Below are positions 38,227-48,749 of a stretch of 64,000 nt of DNA, one piece after another; position 1 is the stretch's first letter, and the number at the start of each line of letters is the position of its first letter. The DNA comes from Rugamonas fusca (lineage in GTDB: Bacteria; Pseudomonadota; Gammaproteobacteria; Burkholderiales; Burkholderiaceae_D). The position numbers and the translations under genes were made by a program. Location of the stretch: the NCBI RefSeq assembly GCF_014042365.1, contig NZ_JACEZS010000009.1, positions 154,750 to 218,749 of the forward strand, given 5' to 3'. The notes under the pieces were generated by a model that saw only the letters and a program-made list of their open reading frames with translations, had not been told where the DNA came from and made no database searches.

Positions 38227-38338
38227 GGGCATCCTTTTCAAGTGGTGGAAAATGAAGCGCAGCCAGTTTTGCCTAAAAATGACTGTAGGGCAAGTTTTTT
38301 CACGCGGGATCCACGTTGGCCACCTTAATGTATGAGTT

Positions 38339-38353
38339 CTGATATAGTATCAG
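38339..38353. promoter_or_regulatory. Candidate operator/promoter palindrome
   Basis: CTGATA (38339-38344) and TATCAG (38348-38353) are perfect inverted repeats around TAG, in an AT-rich stretch ending 28 bp before the ATG of the hydrolase gene, which has an AAAGGAGC ribosome-binding site. It has the look of a repressor operator (TetR-like size) overlapping the promoter. No cognate regulator gene is adjacent. Confidence 0.4.
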
Positions 38354-38380
38354 TATTCGTATATTATTAAAGGAGCATCC

Positions 38381-39481
38381 ATGCTGCCCGACCATGCGAT
38401 CCATCTTGCAGAGAAAAACGCCATCCACGCGCGGCGGCCGGCAGGCGGCAACCCCGGTCCCCAGGGACCGGCGCCCGGACGCGCGCGGCCCTTGCTGCGC
38501 GCGGCGCTGGTGACGCTTTCCCTGCTGGCCGCCGCAACGGGCGCTGCCTGGCTGGTCCAGCGCCAGGTGGACGTGGCGCGCGCCGCCCGCTGGCCGGCGC
38601 CGGGGCAACTGGTGGTGGCCGGCGCCCAGCGGCTGCATGTGCATTGCATGGGGGCGGGCGGCCCCACCATGGTGCTGGAAGCGGGCATGGGCGGCTGGTC
38701 GCAGGACTGGTCGCTGGTGCAGGCCCGGCTGGCCACGCAGGGCAGGGTATGCAGCTACGACCGGGCCGGCTATGGCTGGTCCGATGACGGCCCGGCCACG
38801 TGCGATGGCATGGCCATGGTGCAGCAGTTGCGCCAGGCGCTGGCCGCCGCCCATGTCGACGGCCCCTACCTGCTGGCCGGCCATTCGATGGGCGGCTTGC
38901 TGGTTGGCCTGTATGCGCGCAGCTACCCGCGCGAGGTGGCCGGCCTGGCCTTCGTGGACGCCGTGGGGCGCGACTACGCGGCCCAGTTTGCGTCGCCGGC
39001 GTACCGGGACTTCCGCGCCGGACTGGGGCGGTTGCTGGCCATGGCCGATACGCTGGCGCCGTTGGGCATACCGCAGGCGCTGGGCCAGCCGGCATCGCTG
39101 GTGGCGGCCCGGCTGCCGGCCGCGGTGCGCGGCAGCGCCATCGATTTCAGCCAGCGGCCGCGCCAGTACGCGGCGCTGCGGGCGGAAAACGCGGGCTTCG
39201 ACGCCATGCTGGCGCAGGCGCGCCGCGCCGGACCGCTGCCGCACGTGCCGACCGTGGTACTCAGCAGCAGCGTGATGCGCGACTTTCCGCCCGGACTCGA
39301 CAGCGACGCCATGCGCGTGGCCTGGCAACTGAACCAGGACAGCATCGCCCGCGAGGCTGGCGTGCGGCGCGTGATCTTCAGCGACACGGGCCACTTCCTG
39401 CACGTGGAACGGCCCGACGCCGTGGTCGCCGCGCTGGCGGCATGGCGCCGGCAGGTGAGGGTTGTTAATGGGAGAATGTGA
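38381..39481 (+). CDS. Membrane-anchored alpha/beta hydrolase
   Basis: 366 residues starting at ATG 38381 after AAAGGAGC. A basic N-terminus is followed by a single hydrophobic segment (about 40-60), which should anchor it to the inner membrane with the enzyme outside. The hydrolase body has HCMGAGGPTMVLEAGMGG (oxyanion), Asp in SYDRAGYGWSDDGP, nucleophile elbow LLAGHSMGGLLVG, and His in DTGHFLHVERPD. The triad is complete. The sequence resembles the epoxide-hydrolase/haloperoxidase-like branch but the substrate is unknown. Confidence 0.87.
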   Translation: MLPDHAIHLAEKNAIHARRPAGGNPGPQGPAPGRARPLLRAALVTLSLLAAATGAAWLVQRQVDVARAARWPAPGQLVVAGAQRLHVHCMGAGGPTMVLEAGMGGWSQDWSLVQARLATQGRVCSYDRAGYGWSDDGPATCDGMAMVQQLRQALAAAHVDGPYLLAGHSMGGLLVGLYARSYPREVAGLAFVDAVGRDYAAQFASPAYRDFRAGLGRLLAMADTLAPLGIPQALGQPASLVAARLPAAVRGSAIDFSQRPRQYAALRAENAGFDAMLAQARRAGPLPHVPTVVLSSSVMRDFPPGLDSDAMRVAWQLNQDSIAREAGVRRVIFSDTGHFLHVERPDAVVAALAAWRRQVRVVNGRM

Positions 39482-39646
39482 GAATGTGTGAATATTGGCG
39501 GGGCGGCCACCTGCTATTCTCATCTTGCTAGTAGCAAATTTCCCTGTACTTGTTGTACATGACGCGCCGGGCGTGATCGGAGTACGATGTGTGCTGAGCA
39601 GCCAGCCGCACGCGCGCGACCGCTGCGACCTCAATAAAGTGACCCT

Positions 39647-41302
39647 ATGGCGGAGCCGCTGCACATCGAACCGGCGCTTGCTACCGGCATCAAGAGCCGC
39701 CGGTTGATCCTGATCGCGTGGCTGTTCTCTGCCATCATCGTGCTGGTCCTGCTGTTCACCTACTACGGTATCGGCTTGCTGTCGGCCGGGCGGGCTTACG
39801 TCGGTGGTGAAGGCCTGTGGTCCAAGGCCCAGAAGGATGCCGTGTTCGCGCTGGAGCGTTACACGCACTACCACCAGGAGGCCGACTATGACAGCTACCG
39901 CGCGGCGCTGGACCTGATCCTGGGCGACCGCCAGGCCCGGCTCGAGCTGGAACAGCCGGCGCCGGACCTGGCGCGCGCGCGGGCCGGCTTCCTCCGGGGC
40001 GGCAACCAGCCGGCCGACATCGACGACATGATCGGCTTGTTCCGCCATTTCCGCCATATTCCCGACATCGACAAGGTGATCGGCATCTGGACCCGCGGCG
40101 ACGCCATGATCGACGAGCTGATGGCGCTGGCCCATCAGGTGCGCGCTTCCGTGCAGCGGGGCGAGACCGATGAGGCGGTGGTGCTGGCCCAGCTGCGCGA
40201 GCTGAACGCCATCAACCAGCGCCTGCGCCCGCTCGAGGATGACTTCTCCTCCACGCTGGGGCAGGCCGCGCGCACCACGGAATTCATCTTGCTGGCCGCG
40301 CTGTTCGTCGGTGTCGCGCTGCTGCTGGGCGCGGCCATCCTGTTCTCGCGTCGCATGGTGCGGCAAAGCGAGCAGGTGGAAAGCGCGCTGCGGCAGGGCG
40401 AACAGCAATTGCGCGGTCTGCTCCAGTTCGCGCCGTTACCGATCGTGATCGTGCGCACCAGCGACAACACCATCCTGTTCGCCAATGAGCACGCGCTGAA
40501 ACAATTCAAGCTGACGGCCACCGCACTGGCCCTGTCGCGCCCGGCCGACTTCTATTTGCGCAGCGAGGACCGCGATACCCTGTTTGCCCATTTGCGCCAG
40601 CATCGCAGCGTCGAGGACTGGGAAGTGCGGCTGCAGGACGCGCACGGGATCCCGTTCTGGGCCTCGATGTCCTGCCAGTGCATCAGCTACGACGGCCAGG
40701 AATGCGTGCTGACGGCCCTGAACAATATCGAAGTGCGCAAGCGCAACCAGCAGGAATTGCAGCGGCGCGCCTTCTACGACGAGTTGACGGCCTTGCCGAA
40801 CCGGGCCATGTTCATGGAGGCGCTCGACGATCTGCTGTCGCGCAAGGCCATCGAGGGCGGCACGTTCGCCCTCATGTTCATCGACGTGGACCGCTTCAAG
40901 ATCATCAACGACGAGCTCGGGCACGACGCCGGCGACAAGCTGCTGCAGGAAGTGGCCGCGCGCCTGACGGCCAATGTGCACCAGGCGGACATGGTGGCGC
41001 GCCTGGGCGGCGATGAATTCGTGGTGCTGGTGACGGAGCAGACGGAGGCCGATGCCGTCAACCGGACGGCGAACCGGATCATGGCGGCCATGGCGCCCAA
41101 TTTCCATTTCGACCAGCACCAGATCAGCGTCACCATCAGCATCGGCATCAGCTGCTACCCCCACGATGGCACGGAGCTGATGACCGTGATGAAGCACGCG
41201 GACGTGGCCATGTACCGGGCCAAGGAACGGGGGCGCAACAACTTCCAGTGGTATGGGGCGCCCAGGCGTGCCGTCGGCGCCGATGCCTGTCTCGATGAGT
41301 GA
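39647..41302 (+). CDS. Membrane diguanylate cyclase with PAS sensor
   Basis: 551 residues. TM1 (about 22-44), a ~160-residue helical extracytoplasmic sensor region, TM2 (about 205-228), PAS (about 245-365; FAPLPIVIVRTSDNTILFAN) and GGDEF (about 375-540). The signature is canonical (LGGDEF), but the residues in the I-site position are HQAD rather than RxxD, so product inhibition is probably lost. Convergent with the PocR cyclase, 8 bp between stops. Confidence 0.92.
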   Translation: MAEPLHIEPALATGIKSRRLILIAWLFSAIIVLVLLFTYYGIGLLSAGRAYVGGEGLWSKAQKDAVFALERYTHYHQEADYDSYRAALDLILGDRQARLELEQPAPDLARARAGFLRGGNQPADIDDMIGLFRHFRHIPDIDKVIGIWTRGDAMIDELMALAHQVRASVQRGETDEAVVLAQLRELNAINQRLRPLEDDFSSTLGQAARTTEFILLAALFVGVALLLGAAILFSRRMVRQSEQVESALRQGEQQLRGLLQFAPLPIVIVRTSDNTILFANEHALKQFKLTATALALSRPADFYLRSEDRDTLFAHLRQHRSVEDWEVRLQDAHGIPFWASMSCQCISYDGQECVLTALNNIEVRKRNQQELQRRAFYDELTALPNRAMFMEALDDLLSRKAIEGGTFALMFIDVDRFKIINDELGHDAGDKLLQEVAARLTANVHQADMVARLGGDEFVVLVTEQTEADAVNRTANRIMAAMAPNFHFDQHQISVTISIGISCYPHDGTELMTVMKHADVAMYRAKERGRNNFQWYGAPRRAVGADACLDE

Positions 41303-41310
41303 GGGCGGGG

Positions 41311-43302
41311 TCAGGCGCTGGCCACGACGGCATTGCGGCCCCCTTGCTTGGCCTTGTACATGGCCAGGTCGCCGCACATGAGCAGCTTGCGCGCATCGTC
41401 GGCGTGCTCGGGGTAGAGCGCCACGCCGATGCTCGACGAGATGTCGAGCAGCTTGCCGTCGTCCATCCGGAAGGGCTGTTCCAGGCTGGCCCGTATCTTC
41501 TCGGCCACGCTGACGGCATCCTGCGCGCCCAGCACGTCCGGCAACAGCACCACGAATTCGTCCCCGCCCAGGCGTGACGGCGTGTCCGACGCGCGCAGGC
41601 AAGCCTTGACGCGCTTGGCCACCTGCTTCAACAGCCAGTCGCCGGCCTCGTGGCCGTAGCGGTCGTTGACGGGCTTGAAGCGGTCCAGGTCGATGAACAG
41701 CACGCCGACCTTGCGCCGCTTGCGCTGGGCCAGCGCGACGGCCTGCTGCAGCCGGTCTTCCAGCAGGCGGCGGTTGGGCAGGCCCGTCAGCAGGTCGTAG
41801 TAGGCCAGCTTGTCCAGCTGCAGCTGGATTTCCTTTTGCGCCGTCGTGTCGTAGTTCACGCCCGTCATGCGCAGCGGTTTGCCGTGCGCGTCGAAGGTGG
41901 TCTGCGACACGGCCTTCAGGTAATGGGTCGAGCCGTCCGGCCACAGGACCCGGAATTCGATCGCGTAGGCGCGCTCGCCGCGCAGCGCGGCCTGGATTTC
42001 CTGCTCCGCGTAGGCGCGGTCGTCCGGGTGGATGGAGGCGGCCCACGCTTCGAACGCGCCGCCGAAATCGCCTTCGCGCAAGCCGTACAGCTTGTACATG
42101 ACCTGGTCCCACACGAGCCGGTTGTTGACCACGTCCCAGTCCCAGATGCCGACGATGCCGGCCGAGGCGGCCGCCTCCAGCCGCTCCTTCGATGCGCGCA
42201 GCGCCGATTCGGCCCGTTTCAGTTGCGTGATGTCGTAGAACACGGTCAGGCGGCTGTCGTCGTGGCCGGCGTCGTCGCCGATGACGACGGCTTCGGCGAT
42301 CACGGTGCGCACGTCGCCGTCCTGGCAGGTCAGGGTCAGTTCGGTCGGCTGGAACGGCAAGCCCTTGGCCACCGATACCTCCATCCGTTGGCGCCAGGCG
42401 GCCACGGTGGCGGCCCGCGCTTGCGGCTCGGGGATGACGCGTTCCCAGAACGTGTCGGCCGTCGCCACTTCGGCCAGCGTATAGCCGAAACTGCGGACGA
42501 AGGCCGCGTTGACATAGGAAGTGTGGCCATCGGCCGTCCACAGCGCCTTGGGGATGGGCGACAGCTCGATGATGGAGCGCATGCGCTGCTCGCTGCGGGC
42601 CAGCGCCTGGGTACGCTCGACCACTTGCTGCTCGACGTCCCGGAAGGCGGTGCGGGCCCGGTGTTCGGCCAGGCTTTGCCTGGCCAGCAAATTGGCGAAG
42701 CCGACCAGCATCTTCAGGATCGCCGCCACCCGTTCCTCGGCCACGATGGGCACTTCGGCCAGGGCCCGGAAATAGCCTTCGCGCTCAAAGCCGAACCGGG
42801 CGCATTGGGCTTCAAAGTAGGCCAGGTCCGGCGGCTGCAGGAAGAACTGGCCGATGAACAGGTTGGCGATGTGCTGGCCGTCGACGATGATGGGCGAGGC
42901 GCAGTCCGTCAAGCCGTTGCTGCAGCGGTAGATGGCGTAATTGGTGCCGTCCTGCATTTGCCGCGACAGGCTGGTGTCGCTCTCGAGGCAGCGGCCCAAC
43001 GTGTTCTCGTTACTGCGGTGGTATTCCATGCACAGGCGCTGCCAGTTCGACGAAGCCAGCACGACGCCGTTGAAGTCGATGATCGCCACCGGCAAGCCGA
43101 TCACCTCCAGGTAGCTGGCGAACACCTCGTTCATTTTGCTGAAGTCGATCAGTTCGGCCAGATTGAAGTCCGCCGCGGGCGCCGCTTCCCTGGCGGCCAG
43201 TTCACGGTTCCAGCTGGCGTGCAGCGGATCGCGCATCTGGTCCAGCTGCGATGGCCGCACAAAGAACATCGGCTGCTCGGGCGAGGGCAATGGTTTTGTC
43301 AT
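41311..43302 (-). CDS. PocR-PAS-PAS diguanylate cyclase
   Basis: 663 residues, no membrane segment. The order is PocR domain (about 45-210; FSKMNEVFASYLEVIGLPVAII, with conserved Cys in LGRCLESD and YRCSNGLTDCASPI), coiled coil, PAS (about 240-350), PAS_3 (about 370-485; GIVGIWDWDV...RMTGVNYDT), and GGDEF (about 495-655) with canonical LGGDEF and RASD I-site. PocR domains are thought to bind small hydrocarbon derivatives such as diols; this would make a soluble metabolite sensor feeding c-di-GMP. The second PAS closely resembles that of the kinase at 20613. Confidence 0.93.
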   Translation of the reverse strand: MTKPLPSPEQPMFFVRPSQLDQMRDPLHASWNRELAAREAAPAADFNLAELIDFSKMNEVFASYLEVIGLPVAIIDFNGVVLASSNWQRLCMEYHRSNENTLGRCLESDTSLSRQMQDGTNYAIYRCSNGLTDCASPIIVDGQHIANLFIGQFFLQPPDLAYFEAQCARFGFEREGYFRALAEVPIVAEERVAAILKMLVGFANLLARQSLAEHRARTAFRDVEQQVVERTQALARSEQRMRSIIELSPIPKALWTADGHTSYVNAAFVRSFGYTLAEVATADTFWERVIPEPQARAATVAAWRQRMEVSVAKGLPFQPTELTLTCQDGDVRTVIAEAVVIGDDAGHDDSRLTVFYDITQLKRAESALRASKERLEAAASAGIVGIWDWDVVNNRLVWDQVMYKLYGLREGDFGGAFEAWAASIHPDDRAYAEQEIQAALRGERAYAIEFRVLWPDGSTHYLKAVSQTTFDAHGKPLRMTGVNYDTTAQKEIQLQLDKLAYYDLLTGLPNRRLLEDRLQQAVALAQRKRRKVGVLFIDLDRFKPVNDRYGHEAGDWLLKQVAKRVKACLRASDTPSRLGGDEFVVLLPDVLGAQDAVSVAEKIRASLEQPFRMDDGKLLDISSSIGVALYPEHADDARKLLMCGDLAMYKAKQGGRNAVVASA

Positions 43303-43591
43303 CTTGAGGCACCGGCGAGCGTCACCGCCTGTTGGTGGTAATTCTGGGAAACGGGGCAGTGTAGCCGATTTCCCGTGCCGCCCGGTGGTGCGATGGCCAC
43401 TGACTAGCGATCAACAAGTGCTTGACGTCGCGCCAATAATTGTTCAGTTACATGAAGGCGGGAATGGGGGAGGGGGCGCGTAATTACTTATAAGACAAGA
43501 AATTGATGTACATTAAGCTGTTGCTGATAAACAACGGTGCCAGGTGATACGGCGCCGGCCGCGGGTGGGCAGCCTCGCGTCACATGGCAAA
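43303..43591. other. Gene-free intergenic region before the cyclase promoter
   Basis: About 290 bp between the PocR cyclase start and the MFS terminator hairpin. It is AT-rich in part (around 43425-43540, with AATAATTGTTCAG and AATTACTTATAAG), consistent with promoter sequence for the minus-strand cyclase gene. No ORF, tRNA or clear repeat seen. Confidence 0.5.
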
Positions 43592-43625
43592 ACGGGGAGG
43601 GCGCCCGTCAGGCGACCCTCCCCGT
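43592..43625 (-). terminator. Terminator of the MFS transporter gene
   Basis: ACGGGGAGGG (43592-43601) pairs perfectly with CCCTCCCCGT (43616-43625). In the minus-strand direction the stem is followed by GTTTTG (a short T-run). It lies about 20 bp past the stop of the transporter gene. Confidence 0.75.
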
Positions 43626-43644
43626 GTTGCGGGCTAGCCTTTGC

Positions 43645-44994
43645 TTAGTCGCGGATTTCCAGCGCCCGGTTCAGACTCAGGGCGGCCAGCGAACCGACCG
43701 CGCCCGACAGCAGGTACAGGCTGACATAGGCCAGGCCGAAGTGGGCCGACAGCCCCAGCGCCACCAGCGGCGCGAAGCCGGCGCCCACCAGCCAGGCCAG
43801 GTCCGAGGTCAGGGCCGCGCCCGTGTAGCGGTATTTGGCTTCGAAGTTGGCCGTCACGGCGCCGGCGGCCTGGCCGTACGACAGGCCCAGCAGGCAGAAG
43901 CCGGTCAGGATGAACACGTTCTGGCCCAGCGCGCCGCCATCCATCAGCATGGGCACGAAGCCGCTGAACACGCCGATCATCACGGCCAGGGCGCCCAGCG
44001 TGCTGCGGCGGCCGAAGCGGTCGGCGATCAGGCCCGAGATCACGATGCCGACGGCGGCCAGCGCCGCGCCGCCCATCTGCAGTTGCAGGAAGTCGGCGAT
44101 CGAACGGCTCGAATACAGGTTGATCCACGACAGCGGGAACACCGTCACCAGGTGGAACAGGGCATAGCTGGCCAGCGCGGCCAGCGCGCCGATCAGGATG
44201 TTGCGGCCCTGGCTGTGCGACATCTCGATCACATTGGTCGGTTCGAGCTCACGTTCATCGAGCAGGCGCGAGTATTCCGTGGTCGACACCAGCCGCAGGC
44301 GGGCGAACAGGGCCACCACGTTGATGGCGAAGGCCACGTAGAACGGATAGCGCCAGCCCCAGTCGAGGAAGTCCGTATTGTCCAGCGTGGACAGCAGGAA
44401 CGAGAACAGGCCGGCGGCCAGGATGAAGCCGACCGGCGCACCGAGCTGGCCCAGCATGGCGTACCAGCCGCGCTTGTTGGCCGGCGCGTTCAGCGCCAGC
44501 AGCGAGGGCAGGCCGTCCCACGAGCCGCCCAGCGCCACGCCCTGGCCCACGCGCGCCACCGACAGCAGCAGGATGGACAGCGGCCCCAGCGTGGCATAGG
44601 TGGGCAGGAAGGCGATGCTGGCCGTGGAGGCGCCCAGCAGCACGAGCGCCAGGGTGAGCTTGGTCTCGCGGTTGAACCGTTGTTGTATGTACATGAACGC
44701 CAGCGTGCCGAACGGGCGGGCGATGAAGGCGAAGGCGAAGATGGTGAAGGCGTACAGCGTGCCTTCGAGACGACCGTCAAACGGGAAGAAGATGGAGGGG
44801 AACACCAGCACGGATGCGATGGCGTAGACGAAAAAGTCGAAATATTCCGAAGCCCTGCCGATCACGACGCCGATGGCGATCTCGCCGGGGGCGATATGCC
44901 CGTCGCGCGAATTGATGTTGCGGGCGCCGCTGTCGGTATGACGCGGTGGATAGTCGACGCGGCCATTGCCGCCGAAGGTAGTCGTATTTGCCAT
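43645..44994 (-). CDS. MFS transporter, metabolite:H+ symporter type
   Basis: 449 residues from ATG 44994 (MANTTTFGGNGRVDYPPRHT). About 12 membrane helices; the hallmark loop after TM2 is FIARPFGTLAFMYIQQRFNRETKL, and the second-half counterpart is GLIADRFGRRSTLGA. The layout resembles the MHS/ShiA/ProP branch that imports organic acids, osmolytes or shikimate-like compounds. The reading frame stays open far upstream through the cyo promoter; this is rejected because the fold begins at the chosen start. Divergent from the cyo operon, 129 bp apart. Confidence 0.88.
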   Translation of the reverse strand: MANTTTFGGNGRVDYPPRHTDSGARNINSRDGHIAPGEIAIGVVIGRASEYFDFFVYAIASVLVFPSIFFPFDGRLEGTLYAFTIFAFAFIARPFGTLAFMYIQQRFNRETKLTLALVLLGASTASIAFLPTYATLGPLSILLLSVARVGQGVALGGSWDGLPSLLALNAPANKRGWYAMLGQLGAPVGFILAAGLFSFLLSTLDNTDFLDWGWRYPFYVAFAINVVALFARLRLVSTTEYSRLLDERELEPTNVIEMSHSQGRNILIGALAALASYALFHLVTVFPLSWINLYSSRSIADFLQLQMGGAALAAVGIVISGLIADRFGRRSTLGALAVMIGVFSGFVPMLMDGGALGQNVFILTGFCLLGLSYGQAAGAVTANFEAKYRYTGAALTSDLAWLVGAGFAPLVALGLSAHFGLAYVSLYLLSGAVGSLAALSLNRALEIRD

Positions 44995-45123
44995 GGTTGT
45001 CGTCTCTATGTCGTTTTGATAGACGGTCACGCCCGTGGGGGTGGGGCAAAGTGTCCAATCGCCAGAGCGAGCCGTTACCGTTACAGTAGCATGTTCTCCA
45101 CTTTGTGTAACGCATAAAACCGC

Positions 45124-46131
45124 ATGATATCTCCGACCGTTCGTCGCGGACTGATGCTGCTCCCCCTGCTGGCCCTGGCCGGCTGTAATACGGTGGTGCT
45201 GAATCCTTCCGGTGACATTGCTGCTCAGCAGGGACACCTTGTCGTTGTCGCTACGCTGTTGATGCTGCTGATTATCGTTCCGGTAATCGCACTGACCCTC
45301 CTCTTCGCTTGGCGTTATCGCCAGAGCAACACCCAGGCCAAGTATGACCCGGACTGGGACCATTCGACCAAGCTGGAACTGGTGATCTGGGGCGCGCCCC
45401 TGTTGATCATCATCGTGCTGGGCCTGCTGACCTGGATCAGCACCCACTTGCTCGACCCGTTCCGTCCGCTGAGCCGCCTGGACGCCAACCGCCCCGTGGC
45501 GGCCGACGTCAAGCCGCTGGTGGTGCAGGTGGTGGCGCTGGACTGGAAGTGGCTGTTCATCTATCCGGAGCAGGGCATCGCCACGGTCAATGAACTGGTG
45601 ACCCCGGTCGATGTGCCCGTGCGCTTCCAGATCACCGCCTCGACCGTGATGAACGCGTTCTACATCCCCGCGCTGGCCGGCCAGATCTACGCCATGCCCG
45701 GCATGCAGACCACGCTCAACGCCGTGATCAACAAGCCCGGCGAGTGGGAAGGCTTCTCGGCCAACTACAGCGGCGCCGGTTTCTCGCACATGCGCTTCAA
45801 GTACCGCGGCGTGAGCCAGGCCGAGTTCGGCGACTGGATCAAGTCGGCCAAGTCCGCCGGTGGCGAACTGACCCGCGCTGGTTACCAGCAGCTGGCCGAG
45901 CCGAGCGAGCGCGAGCCGGTGCGCCACTACGGCGCCGTCGATGCTGAACTGTTCAGCAAAGTCGTGAACCGTTGCGTGGCCGATGGCAGCACCTGCATCA
46001 ACGCCATGATGGCGGCCGACGCGCAAAAGAACGCCGCCCCTGAAAAGGATGGCCGCGTGGCCCTGAACGGCGCAGAGATTTGCGTTACCCCTCCCACTTC
46101 GCAGAAGACCGACAATGCAAGACCATACTGA
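45124..46131 (+). CDS. cyoA: Cytochrome bo3 ubiquinol oxidase subunit II (CyoA)
   Basis: 335 residues. Lipoprotein signal with lipobox LALAGC, two membrane helices (about 30-60 and 85-110), then the cupredoxin-like periplasmic domain. It carries the quinol-oxidase type sequence [18 protein letters not shown] and [18 protein letters not shown]; the CuA ligand set of cytochrome c oxidases is absent, as expected for a quinol oxidase. First gene of the oxidase operon; its end overlaps the cyoB start by 17 bp. Confidence 0.95.
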   Translation: MISPTVRRGLMLLPLLALAGCNTVVLNPSGDIAAQQGHLVVVATLLMLLIIVPVIALTLLFAWRYRQSNTQAKYDPDWDHSTKLELVIWGAPLLIIIVLGLLTWISTHLLDPFRPLSRLDANRPVAADVKPLVVQVVALDWKWLFIYPEQGIATVNELVTPVDVPVRFQITASTVMNAFYIPALAGQIYAMPGMQTTLNAVINKPGEWEGFSANYSGAGFSHMRFKYRGVSQAEFGDWIKSAKSAGGELTRAGYQQLAEPSEREPVRHYGAVDAELFSKVVNRCVADGSTCINAMMAADAQKNAAPEKDGRVALNGAEICVTPPTSQKTDNARPY

Positions 46132-48118
46132 CCTGACCAAGCTCCTACTCGGCCGGCTGAGCTGGGATGCGATCCCGTTCCATGAGCCCATCCTGCTCGG
46201 CACCTTCACCATGGTGGCGCTGGGCGGCATGCTCGTCCTCGGCCTGATCACCAAATACCGCCTGTGGGGCACGTTGTGGCGCGACTGGGTGACCAGCATC
46301 GACCACAAGAAGATCGGCATCATGTACATGATCTTCGGCCTCGTGATGCTGCTGCGCGGCTTCGCCGACGCATTGATGATGCGCGCCCAGCAGGCCCTGT
46401 CGTTCGGTGACGCCACCGGCTTCCTGCCGCCGCACCACTACGACCAGATCTTCACCGCCCACGGCGTGATCATGATCTTCTTCGTCGCCATGCCGTTGGT
46501 GACGGGCCTGATGAACTACGTGGTGCCGCTGCAGATCGGCGCGCGCGACGTGGCCTTCCCGTTCCTGAACAACTTCTCGTTCTGGATGGCGGTGTTCGGC
46601 GGCGGCCTGACCATGGTGTCGCTGTTCGTGGGCGAATTCGCCCGTACCGGCTGGCTCGCCTATCCGCCCCTGTCGGGCATCCTGGCCAGCCCCGACGTGG
46701 GCGTGGACTACTACATCTGGTCGCTGCAGATCGCCGGCGTCGGTACGCTGCTGTCGGGCGTGAACCTGATCGTCACCATCGTCAAGATGCGCGCCCCTGG
46801 CATGACCATGATGAAGATGCCTGTCTTCACCTGGACCGCGCTGTGCACCAACGTGCTGATCGTCGCTGCCTTCCCCGTGCTGACGGCCGTGCTGGCCATG
46901 CTGTCGCTGGACCGCATGTTCGGCACCAACTTCTTCACCAACGACCTGGGCGGCAACGCCATGATGTACGTGAACCTGATCTGGATCTGGGGCCACCCCG
47001 AGGTCTACATCCTGGTGCTGCCCGTGTTCGGCATCTTCTCGGAAGTGGTGTCCACCTTCTGCAGCAAGCGCCTGTTCGGCTACACCTCGATGGTCTATGC
47101 GACCGTCGTGATCACCGTGCTGTCCTACCTGGTGTGGCTGCACCACTTCTTCACCATGGGTTCGGGCGCCAGCGTCAACTCGTTCTTCGGCATCACCACG
47201 ATGATCATCTCGATCCCGACCGGCGCCAAGATCTTCAACTGGCTGTTTACCATGTACCGCGGCCGTATCCGCTACGAACTGCCGATGATGTGGACCGTGT
47301 CGTTCATGATCACCTTCGTCATCGGTGGCATGACGGGCGTGCTGCTGGCCGTGCCGCCAGCGGACTTCGTGCTGCATAACTCGCTGTTCCTGATCGCCCA
47401 CTTCCACAACGTCATCATCGGCGGCGTGGTGTTCGGCCTGTTCGCCGGCATCAACTACTGGTTCCCGAAAGCGTTCGGCTACAAGCTCGACAGCTACTGG
47501 GGCAAGTGGTCGTTCTGGCTGTGGAGCATCGGCTTCTACCTGGCCTTCATGCCGCTGTACGTGCTGGGCCTGATGGGCGTGACCCGCCGCATGAGCCACT
47601 TCGACGATCCATCGCTGCGCATCTGGTTCATCCTGGCCGCCATTGGCGCCGTGATGATCGCCGGCGGTATCGGCTCGATGCTGATGCAGTTCTACGTCAG
47701 CTTCAAGAACCGCGCCGCACTGCGCGACGTGACGGGCGACCCATGGGGCGGCCGTACGCTGGAGTGGTCGACCTCGTCGCCACCACCGGACTACAACTTC
47801 GCGTTCACGCCGATGGTGCACGATAACGACACCTGGGCCGACATGAAGAAGAACGGCTACCAGCGTCCGCTGAAAGGCTTCGTCGACATCCACATGCCGA
47901 AGAACACCGGCGCCGGCTTCATCATCGCCGCCCTCTCCGCCGTGGTAGGCTTCGCCCTGATCTGGAACATGTGGCTGCTGGCCGGCGTGAGCTTCGTCGC
48001 GATGATGGCCGCCATCATCATCCACACGTTCAATTACAACCGCGATTACTACATCAAGGCGGACCATGTGACCCGCGTTGAGAACGATCGCACCCGTCTG
48101 CTGGAAAGTGCTGCCTGA
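46115..48118 (+). CDS. cyoB: Cytochrome bo3 ubiquinol oxidase subunit I (CyoB)
   Basis: 667 residues, the proton-pumping haem-copper subunit. Haem and CuB ligands are present: His in [25 protein letters not shown] (CuB His and the cross-linked Tyr), WLHHFFTMG, and [14 protein letters not shown]. About 14-15 membrane helices, with the extra N- and C-terminal helices of the quinol oxidases. Reduces O2 with ubiquinol in the inner membrane. One base separates its stop from the cyoC start. Confidence 0.97.
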   Translation: MQDHTDLTKLLLGRLSWDAIPFHEPILLGTFTMVALGGMLVLGLITKYRLWGTLWRDWVTSIDHKKIGIMYMIFGLVMLLRGFADALMMRAQQALSFGDATGFLPPHHYDQIFTAHGVIMIFFVAMPLVTGLMNYVVPLQIGARDVAFPFLNNFSFWMAVFGGGLTMVSLFVGEFARTGWLAYPPLSGILASPDVGVDYYIWSLQIAGVGTLLSGVNLIVTIVKMRAPGMTMMKMPVFTWTALCTNVLIVAAFPVLTAVLAMLSLDRMFGTNFFTNDLGGNAMMYVNLIWIWGHPEVYILVLPVFGIFSEVVSTFCSKRLFGYTSMVYATVVITVLSYLVWLHHFFTMGSGASVNSFFGITTMIISIPTGAKIFNWLFTMYRGRIRYELPMMWTVSFMITFVIGGMTGVLLAVPPADFVLHNSLFLIAHFHNVIIGGVVFGLFAGINYWFPKAFGYKLDSYWGKWSFWLWSIGFYLAFMPLYVLGLMGVTRRMSHFDDPSLRIWFILAAIGAVMIAGGIGSMLMQFYVSFKNRAALRDVTGDPWGGRTLEWSTSSPPPDYNFAFTPMVHDNDTWADMKKNGYQRPLKGFVDIHMPKNTGAGFIIAALSAVVGFALIWNMWLLAGVSFVAMMAAIIIHTFNYNRDYYIKADHVTRVENDRTRLLESAA

Positions 48119-48119
48119 G

Positions 48120-48749
48120 ATGAACGCTAATATCCCTGCCGGCGCCATGAGCGCCGACCCGAGCACGCGTTACCACGTGCTCGAGCACCACCCGGAAAAC
48201 GGCACGCTGCTCGGTTTCTGGATCTACCTGATGAGCGATTGCCTGATCTTCGCCTGCCTGTTCGCCGCCTACGCTGTGCTGGGCCGCAACTACGCGGGCG
48301 GCCCGTCGGGCGCCGAGATCTTCGAACTGCCCGTGGTGGCGCTGAACACGGCGTTCCTGCTGCTGTCGTCGATCACCTACGGCTTCGCCATGCTGACCAT
48401 GGCCAAGAAGCAAAAGGGCGCCACCCTGGTGTGGCTGGCCATCACCGGCGTGCTCGGTGCCTGCTTCCTGACCCTGGAACTGCAAGAGTTCGCGCACCTG
48501 ATCGCCGAAGGCGCCGGTCCGCAGCGCAGCGGTTTCCTGACCTCGTTCTTCGCGCTGGTCGGCACCCACGGCCTGCACGTGACGTTCGGTATCGTGTGGC
48601 TGGTCACGCTGATGTTCCAGGTCGTCAAGCACGGCCTGACGCCTGAGAATGGCCGCCGCCTGATGTGCCTGTCGATGTTCTGGCACTTCCTGGACGTGGT
48701 CTGGATCGGCGTATTTACCTTTGTCTACCTGATGGGAGTGCTGCCATGA
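48120..48749 (+). CDS. cyoC: Cytochrome bo3 ubiquinol oxidase subunit III (CyoC)
   Basis: 209 residues with five predicted membrane helices and the subunit III signatures [30 protein letters not shown] and [13 protein letters not shown]. The ATG at 48120 comes one base after the cyoB stop; a longer frame into cyoB is rejected. Its stop overlaps the cyoD start as ATGA. It has a structural/assembly role in the oxidase. Confidence 0.95.
   Translation: MNANIPAGAMSADPSTRYHVLEHHPENGTLLGFWIYLMSDCLIFACLFAAYAVLGRNYAGGPSGAEIFELPVVALNTAFLLLSSITYGFAMLTMAKKQKGATLVWLAITGVLGACFLTLELQEFAHLIAEGAGPQRSGFLTSFFALVGTHGLHVTFGIVWLVTLMFQVVKHGLTPENGRRLMCLSMFWHFLDVVWIGVFTFVYLMGVLP

Noticed and set aside
43645..46416. 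923-codon minus-strand frame as one protein
   Set aside because: Only the part from 44994 is an MFS transporter; the rest is antisense to cyoA and its promoter.
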